The notes under the pieces were generated by a model. That model ran no database searches. It had not been told where the DNA came from and saw only the letters and a list, made by a program, of their open reading frames with translations. A DNA stretch of 64,000 nucleotides. Origin: Ascochyta rabiei (Eukaryota; Ascomycota; Dothideomycetes; Pleosporales; Didymellaceae). The translations under genes were made by a program, and so were the position numbers. The stretch covers positions 744,001-808,000 of the forward strand of contig NC_082418.1 in NCBI RefSeq assembly GCF_004011695.2, read 5' to 3'. Below, piece by piece: positions 56,371 through 64,000 of this stretch; within the stretch, counting starts at the first letter, position 1, and each line of letters starts with the position of its first letter.

Positions 56371-59300
56371 ATGGCTCAGCGCCAGGTCCCATTGCACGTC
56401 ACGCAGCCGACGCTGGTATGTCTGTCCTTCAACTGGAGCTAGAGGGAAGCTAACTGCTGACTGTGTAGCTCACGAACCTGAACATTCTCGTACGTCAACC
56501 TGTGCAAACGAGGCTCCCAATCGAGTCCCGGCCATAGGACAGCAAGCTAACAGGATCCACAGCCGGCATCGATATCGTGGCAGAACTGTGTACGTGGGAT
56601 AGTTCCTCCACATTGGCCATCAGGCAACGCGCTGACAGCCACCATAGACTCTCGAGTCCGACAAGTACGTTTGCGTGCGCCAGGTCAACAACGACGCCAA
56701 CACCCCCGCCGAGACCGTCATCATCGATCTGAAGAACACAAACAATGTCATCCGCAGACCGATTCGCGCAGACAGTGCGATTATGCACTTGACTGAGCCC
56801 ATCATTGCTCTCAAGGCGCAAGGCCGCACGCTGCAGCTCTTCAACCTCGAGACAAAAGAGCGCCTGCAGACATACAGCCATCAGGAGGACATTGTGTTCT
56901 GGAGGTGGATCAGCCAGACTACGCTCGCGCTGGTCAGCTCGAAGGCTGTGTACCACTGGGACGTGCTGGAGTCGAAGACATCTACACCACGCAAGATCTT
57001 CGACCGCCAGGAGCAGCTCGAGGTTGGTAGTTTGGGCCCCGCGTTTTGACCAATTCTGATATCCTGTCTAGGGCAACCAAATCATCAACTACGTAACAAA
57101 CGATGACGAGAGCTGGTCTTGTTTGGTTGGCATTGCGGCGGGTCCCAATGGAGGCATCCGTGGCAACATGCAGCTGTTTTCCAAAGCAAGGAATGTTAGC
57201 CAGCCTCTCGAAGGTCACGCAGCCACCTTTGGCACACTCCGTCTCGATGGCGCGACAACCGACACCAAGCTCTTCGCGTTCGCTGTAAAGTCGTCCTCCG
57301 GCGAGGCTAAGATAAACATCGTCGAAGTCGACCACGCCGCCTCAAACCCCGCTTTCCCCAAACGACTGATCCCGATTCACTGGCCTGCTGAGGGTACTGG
57401 TGATTTCCCGCTCGGCATCCACATCGCGCACAAGTACGGTATCTTAATCGTAATTACCAAGTTCGGTTTCATCCACCTACACGACCTCGAGACCGGTACC
57501 GCTTTGTTCTTGAACAGGATCTCGGAAGAGACAGTTTTCACCACGGCCCGCGACGATGAGGGCACCGGTGTGGTTGTGATTAACAAGCGGGGACAGGTCT
57601 TACACACAACTATCCGTGAGGACACGTTGATTCCTTACATCATGGAGAACCCGGCGTGTGCGGAGATTGCCTACAAGCTCGCATCTAAGGGTGGTCTTCC
57701 TGGAGCTGATCAGTTGTACAACCAGCGGTTCGAGCAGTTGATGAACCAGGGCAACTTTGCTGAGGCGGCCAAGGTGGCTGCCAGCTCACCTCGCGGCTTC
57801 CTTCGCACAATGAACACCATCAACCGTTTGCGATCGGTTCCCCAGCAGCCAGGCCAGATCACTGTCCTCCTGCAGTACTTTGGTCAACTGCTTGACAAGG
57901 GCGGCCTGAACCGGGAGGAGACACTGGAGCTAGCGCGTCCTGTGTTTGCGCAGGGCCGCAAGCACCTCATCGAGAAATGGCAAAAGGAAGGCAAGCTTCA
58001 CTGCTCTGAAGAGCTTGGTGATCTCGCCAAGCCCCACGACCTGAACCTCGCGCTGGCAATCTACAAGGAGGCCAACGTCCCTCAGAAGGTCGTAGCTGCT
58101 CTAGCCGAGCTTGGCCATTACGACATGATCGTTCAGTACTGCAACTCTGTTGGTTATACCGCTGATTACAACGTCCTCCTGCAGCATGGTAAGTTGTACA
58201 AACACGTCGTTTCGGCTCAAAGTACTAACTGACCGTTCAGTCATCCGAAGTAACCCAGAGAAGGGCAGTGAGTTCGCTATTCAGCTCGCGAAGAACGAAG
58301 GCGGCCCACTCATTAGCACTGACCGCGTTGTGGACATCTTCCAGTCCCAAGGCATGATTCAACAGGCCACTGCCTTCCTCCTGGATGTTCTTTCTAACGA
58401 TCGTGAGGAGGAGGGTCACCTGCAGACCAAGCTGCTTGAGATGAATCTGCTCAACGCTCCCCAAGTTGCTGATGCCATTCTCGGAAACGAGATGTTCCAC
58501 CACTACGACAAGGCCCGCATCGCCTCCCTTTGCGAGAACGCTGGTCTGCTTATGCGCGCATTGGAGCACAACGATGACCCTGCAACTGTCAAGCGCATCA
58601 TCGTTCAGACCGACAAGCTGCCCGAGGAGTGGTTGATCAACTACTTCGGCCAGCTCACAGTCGAGCTCTCACTAGAGTGTCTTGACGCCATGTTGACTAC
58701 CAACATCCGACAGAACCTGCAAGCTGTCATTCGCATTGCCCAGAAGTACTCGGACTTGCTCGGTGCCACCCGCATCATCGATCTCCTTGAGAAGCACCGC
58801 ACAGCCGAGGGTCTGTACTTCTTCCTAGGCTCCATCGTCAACGTCAGCGAGGACCCGGACGTCCATTTCAAGTACATTGAGGCCGCGACAACCATGGGCC
58901 AGCTGAACGAAGTTGAGCGTATCTGTCGTGAGAGCAACTAGTAAGTCTTCTTATTAATGTTTCTGTTCATACATCGTACTGACCCGAAATCTAGCCTCAA
59001 CCCTGAAAAGGTTAAGAACTTCCTGAAGGAAGCCAATCTGACCGAGCAGCTGCCTCTCATCATCATTTGCGATCGCTTCAACTTCATCCATGACTTGGTT
59101 CTGTACTTGTACAAGAAGCAGCAGTTCAAGTCTATCGAGGTTTACGTGCAGCGCGTCAACCCCGCCAGAACTCCTCAGGTCATTGGAGGTCTGCTCGATG
59201 TCGACTGCGACGAGAGCATCATCAAGGGCCTCTTGGCTTCGGTCACACCCTCCTCAATCCCTATTGACGAGCTTGTGTCTGAAGTCGAGTCGCGCAACCG

Positions 59301-62077
59301 CCTCAAGCTTCTTTTGCCCTTCTTGGAGCAGACCTTGGCTGCTGGCAACCAGCAACAGGCTGTTTACAACGCCCTGGCTAAGATCTACATTGATTCTAAC
59401 AACAACCCGGAGAAGTTTTTGAGGGAGAACGACCAGTATGACACCCTTACCGTCGGTAAATACTGCGAGAAGCGCGACCCGAATCTTGCGGTCATCTGTT
59501 ACTCCAAGGGTCAGAACGACCTGGAACTTGTCAATATTACGAACGAGAACGCTATGTTCAAGGCTCAAGCTCGCTACCTGCTCGAGCGAGCTGACTCGGA
59601 AATCTGGGACTTTGTCCTGAACGACAACAACATGCATCGCCGATCCTTGGTCGATCAAGTCACCTCTGTAGCCGTTGTAAGTACTCCGTGGGTCCCTTGT
59701 GGGATTACATGTTCCCTACAATTGGGGTTTCAATTTCCCCGTCACTAGCCTTTGGTTCGGTGCACTGAGTACCTCCTGGGTCCTATTTGAGGTTCCAGTT
59801 TGGGGCCTTGGATGCTTGAATCCTCCGTATCCTCCGAATCAGGAACCCCTTCAATTCTTTCGACCATACTCTCACTGACTCCAATCCAGCCTGAATCAAC
59901 CGATCCCGACCGCGTATCAGTCGCAGTCAAGGCGCTTATCACCAACGATATGCCAGCTGAGCTCATCGATCTGCTCGAGAAGATTCTCCTCGAGCCTACC
60001 ACGTTCAGCGACAACCCGTCCCTGCAGAACCTCCTCATGCTCACAGCAGCCAAGTCCGACCGTGGCCGTGTTGCCAACTACATCCAGCAACTTGAGAACT
60101 ACACTCCTGAGGACATTGCTCAGCAGTGCATCGAGGTTGGCATGTATGATGAGGCCTTCGAGATCTTCAAGAAGCACGGTCAGCATGTCGATGCCGTCAA
60201 CGTCTTGGTCGATCACATTGTCAGCATCGATCGTGCTCAAGACTATGCAGACCGAGTGGACGCACCAGAAGTCTGGAGCAGAGTCGCCAAGGCTCAGCTG
60301 GACGGTCTTCGTGTCACTGACTCGATCGAGTCCTACATCCGCGCTGGAGACGCTTCGAACTTCCTCGAGGTCATCGAGGTTGCCACTCACGCAGGCAAGG
60401 ACGAGGATCTTATCAAGTTCTTGAAGATGGCCCGCAAGACCCAGCGTGAAGTCCCGATCGATACTGCTCTGGCCTTTAGTTTTGCTCGTACCAACCAGCT
60501 GCCAGAGCTAGAGGAGTTCCTACGTGGAACCAACGTAGCAGATGTTGAAGCATCTGGAGACAAGGCTTATGAGGAGGGCTACCACGAGGCAGCCAAGATA
60601 TTCTTCACCAGCATTTCGAACTGGGCCAAGCTTGCCACCACTCTTGTACACCTCGAGGACTATCAGGCTGCCGTTGAATGCGCTAGAAAAGCCAATTCGG
60701 TCAAGGGTTCGTGCATCCCTCCCATTTCTTCTGTGGTAGAACACTAACTCGTCACAGTGTGGAGGCAAGTCAATGAGGCCTGTGTCGCTAAGAAGGAGTT
60801 CCGCCTTGCTCAGATCTGTGGTCTCAACCTCATTGTTCACGCTGAGGAGCTTTCCGAGCTTGTCAAGCAGTATGAGCGCGACGGCTACTTCGACGAGCTT
60901 ATTAGTCTTCTCGAGGCTGGACTCGGTCTAGAGCGAGCACATATGGGTATTTTCACCGAGTTGGGCATTGCTCTCGCCAAGTACCACCCAGAGCGTGTTA
61001 TGGAACATCTTCGCCTCTTCTGGTCTCGCATTAATATCCCCAAGGCGATCCGTGCTACCGAGGAAGCTCATTTGTGGCCTGAGCTGATCTTCCTGTACGT
61101 CCACTATGACGAGTGGGATAATGCAGCATTGGCAATGATGGAGCGTGCATCTGATGCTTGGGAACACCAAGCTTTCAAGGACACCATCACGAAGGTTTCC
61201 AACGTTGAGATCTACTACCGCGCATTAGGCTTCTACTTGGAAGAGCAGCCAACCTTGTTGACCGACCTCCTGCAAGCACTGGCTCCCAGGATTGACGTCA
61301 ACCGTGTGGTCCGTATGTTCCTCAAGTCTGACAACATCCCGCTCGTCAAGCCGTTCCTCCTCAATGTCCAGTCCCAGAACAAGCGTGAGGTCAACAACGC
61401 CCTTAATGACCTTCTGATTGAGGAAGAAGACTACAAGACATTGCGCGACTCGGTCAACAGCTACGACAACTACGATCCTGTTGATCTTGCTCAGCGTCTT
61501 GAGAAGCACGAGCTCGTCTTCTTCCGCCAGATTGCGGCCGATATCTACCGCAAGAACAAGCGATGGGACAAGTCGATTGCGTTGTCGAAACAGGACAAGC
61601 TGTTCAAGGATGCTATCGAGACGGCGGCGATCTCGAGCAAGTCCGAGATTGTGGAAGACCTGCTTCGCTACGTAAGTGATCTTACGTGCACCAAATTGAT
61701 TTTTCCGTGCTAACCTTCTGTAGTTCGTTGATATCGGAAGCCGGGAGTGCTACGTTGGTATGCTCTACGCTTGTTACGATCTCATCCGTCCTGATGTCAT
61801 CTTGGAGATATCATGGCGCAATGGACTCCACGACTTCACGATGCCGTATATGATCAACCTCTTGTCTCGCCAGACTGCGGCTATTGAGTTGCTTACGAAG
61901 GACAACGAGGAGCGCAAGGCTCGCGAGACATCACAGCAAAAGAAGGAGGACGATACACCGATCCTCGGTTCGAGGCTTATGCTGACGCAAGGCCCGATTG
62001 CTTCGGCACCGTCACCAGGTCCTTACCAGATGTCGAATGGGATCGCTCCCCAGCCGACGGGTTACCGGGGCTTTTAG
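56371..62077 (+). CDS. CHC1: Clathrin heavy chain
   Basis: Ten exons: 56371-56415, 56469-56489, 56563-56589, 56648-57022, 57072-58188, 58241-58940, 58995-59676, 59890-60706, 60758-61671 and 61724-62077, giving 1683 residues, the normal size. The N-terminal propeller starts [20 protein letters not shown], then [12 protein letters not shown] and [18 protein letters not shown]. The heavy-chain repeats follow, including [35 protein letters not shown] and [14 protein letters not shown]. The C-terminal hub ends GYRGF. It forms triskelia that coat endocytic and Golgi vesicles. Exons 2 and 3 are tiny (21 and 27 nt) and agree in length with mammalian clathrin; an alternative acceptor at 56554 would add three residues. 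Confidence 0.97.
56469..56589 (+). other. Microexons 2 and 3 of clathrin heavy chain
   Basis: 21-nt exon LTNLNIL and 27-nt exon PASISWQNC, both phase 0, separated by a 73-nt intron. A second acceptor 9 nt upstream of exon 3 (AACAG at 56553) keeps the frame and would insert DPQ. Confidence 0.8.
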
Positions 62078-64000
62078 GATGACGGACAGTGATGATGATG
62101 TTACCGGTCTTGCATGAAGGAATGATGAGTGATTGCTTTCGATCTACATATTGATCTTTTGGTGGGGCTTGCAAAAGCGAGTGCATTCCTGTACTCTTAA
62201 AGGCGTTTCGCTGGAGGTTTCCTGGTCTGCATTTCTATGCACTAGGCATTTTCAGGCTCATGTATAATTATTGCAAATTGATGCTCTACAACTGATTGCT
62301 CGGTGGCTTGCTCGGACGCTTGAAATCGCCGTGCAGGGAAGGTTGATCATGGCAGTCGCCATTTTCGTGTGAACAATGTGAAGAAGTCTGTAGTCACTTT
62401 CTCGAGCTCAGTAATGTTTGCGCTGAAGACTTCCTAAGAATCCAAGAATGCGCACGCTCTGTGTGTGGTATCGTGGTGCAGAGAAAACTGATCGTGACAG
62501 TCACAACTTTCATGTGAATCACGTATTACAGAACCTGTAGTCCTCTAGAGCTCTGTAAATCTCCTCAACTGAGCAGAGTCCTACGCGAAAGGCGTCTCGA
62601 AAACCCGAGAGTGCGGACGCTCGATGTGTGGCGTGCTGATGAACCGTTTGAGTCTCTCGTCCAGCTTCGTGGTCCACCCGGCCAAAGTTCGTGCGCTTGC
62701 GCTTCGAGCCAGCGACAATCTCGAAGAGCCTCTCAGGGATGATGTGTGGTCGGCTATTCTGGCTCCTCTACGGAGGCCAGGCAACTTCGAGCCCTCTGAA
62801 CGCCTCAGGGTCATGGGCCAACGGAGGGACTACAAGAGACAGAAGGAGCCATGGACTCGCACTGAGTGAATTGCCTTTGTGCTCAAATGGTTGCCAGCTG
62901 AGCTGACTGTCCGGGTATCCAGACCATAACGCTGGCGTTGAGAGGTCGACGAAAGCAGAGAGTCTGATATTGGAATAAAGCAGTGCGACGTAAGATTGAT
63001 CGGTATTCAGTAGAAAAAACACGCTAGTACCAATCAGGTGGTGCTGATCGGTGGAAACCTGCTCCCAACACCTGAGACATGTAGTCGAGGTTGAAGAAAT
63101 GTTTGCTCTTCAAGCTGAGTGGGAGGAGACAAGCTTGAGGTGGAGACACATAGGGTGGGTTGAAAGATTGAACGCTGCGATGCGCCAAGGAGCTCGAGAC
63201 GCAGGGCGGATCCGCGTTTGTCTGACGAAGCCCCAGCCATCCAATGTTGTCAGGGAAGCTCGGACGCAGCCGCTCTCCCAGCTGTACTCCAACAACTACC
63301 TAGGCCTGGAGGTCTCTGGCAATATTCCAGCAAAGAGCTCACCTAGGTGCAAAGAGCTGTATTCCCTAGAATATCTCTATACGTACCATACGTGCGCAAA
63401 GGTATCCTGAATGCCTCCCGTTGTACTGGGTAGAGAGAAGGCTTGTTCTGCAATGTGAGAAAGAGGCACTACTGCTGCATGATCTCCGCCAAGTCGTCTC
63501 CTACTACGATTCATGTAGAACACTTCCAGATGCAGACATGCAGTGCGCGGAATGACTCATGGTGAAAGCCATCACCACAGGGCCGACACAGCGGCTGGAG
63601 AAGCCCCTCGCGCCATGCACACGGGTCGCGAGAGGGGACCTGAGAAACTAGGCATTGCCCAGAGGTTTCGAGCCGGTCTTGGTCAGGTCGGCGAAACTGA
63701 TTGTGCAGCACTCGGCACCAACACGGTCGAGGAGGAGGGTCGGGCAGGCAGCCGAGCCCCCGAGTTGTTCGCGATGCCATGCAGTGAGGGAGGTGCCGGA
63801 AAAGGGTAGCAGAACGAGGACATATCTCGGGCCATCAGCACATGTCGCGAGCGTGTTACTCGGCCCACACTGCGCTCGACCGAGGCGCGCCGAAGCAAAG
63901 CGGACGTTGGCATGGCATTTCTCCGCAGATATCCCACATTGCCGAGCTGTACCCTACACAAGCTGTGGGACGGAGAATAGCAAACTGACAGGCAGGCAGG
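62078..64000. other. Gene-free stretch to the window end
   Basis: About 1.9 kb. The left end is the clathrin 3' UTR. Frames of 60-120 codons occur on both strands at 62581-63410 and 63511-63961, without recognised domains or splice support. A gene cut by the window end cannot be ruled out. Confidence 0.45.

Overview
This is a 64 kb piece of nuclear DNA from a filamentous ascomycete. A Dothideomycete, probably a pleosporalean, is the best guess, but that is an inference from protein style, not a database result. The pointers are many short introns (43-80 nt in most genes, with GT..AG ends and CTRAY branch sites), compact gene spacing on both strands, and typical Pezizomycotina proteins: a CFEM surface protein, a DUF3602 protein, eisosome protein 1, recyclin-1, and Asn-rich and Ser/Ala-rich low-complexity tracts. 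I see no rRNA, tRNA, CRISPR array, intact transposon or virus-like gene.

Layout. 1-2.4 kb is gene-free. 2.4-4.2 kb holds an Asn-rich fungal protein (minus), followed upstream by a GC-rich minisatellite region to 7.3 kb. 7.3-8.5 kb is a gelsolin/severin-like actin regulator. 9.0-11.6 kb is a seven-exon sugar transporter (minus). 11.6-13.8 kb is gene-poor. 13.8-16.6 kb carries a membrane-tailed gamma-glutamylcyclotransferase-like protein and adenine deaminase (both minus). 17.6-19.4 kb is a cytochrome P450. 19.7-29 kb is dense: securin-like protein (-), tropomyosin (+), RRP17/NOL12-type nucleolar protein (-), geranylgeranyltransferase-I beta (-), and an F-BAR/DEP/RhoGAP protein (+). 29.6-40.1 kb has an Arg/Ser-rich small protein, a synaptojanin-type phosphoinositide phosphatase, a DEK_C/SWIB protein and recyclin-1. 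40.9-41.6 kb is a CFEM GPI-type surface protein. 41.6-45.3 kb is gene-poor. 45.3-49.7 kb has a 50-residue repeat peptide gene, a DUF3602 protein and a 2-oxoglutarate/Fe(II) dioxygenase. 50.1-52.1 kb is a head-to-head pair of proteasome beta subunits. 53.0-62.1 kb has eisosome protein 1 and clathrin heavy chain in tandem. 62.1-64 kb is gene-free.

How the genes fit together. Many of the genes act on actin, Rho signalling or membrane traffic: gelsolin-like, tropomyosin, GGTase-I (which prenylates Rho proteins) divergent from a RhoGAP, synaptojanin, recyclin-1, eisosome protein 1 and clathrin heavy chain. These are mostly conserved housekeeping genes, so the clustering may be only ancestral synteny.

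Most interesting details. The PRE1 start codon is split by an intron (AT^G). PRE1 and PRE7 probably share a bidirectional promoter. Recyclin-1 appears to use a GC-AG intron. In the synaptojanin gene, retention of one intron would replace an NPF/proline-rich tail with a hydrophobic tail. The RhoGAP domain lacks the usual arginine finger. A tiny intronless gene encodes two copies of a GG-x-ESRDGG motif whose codons differ almost only at synonymous positions.

Exon boundaries were read by eye from splice signals and reading frame. For every spliced gene given here the summed coding length is a multiple of three.
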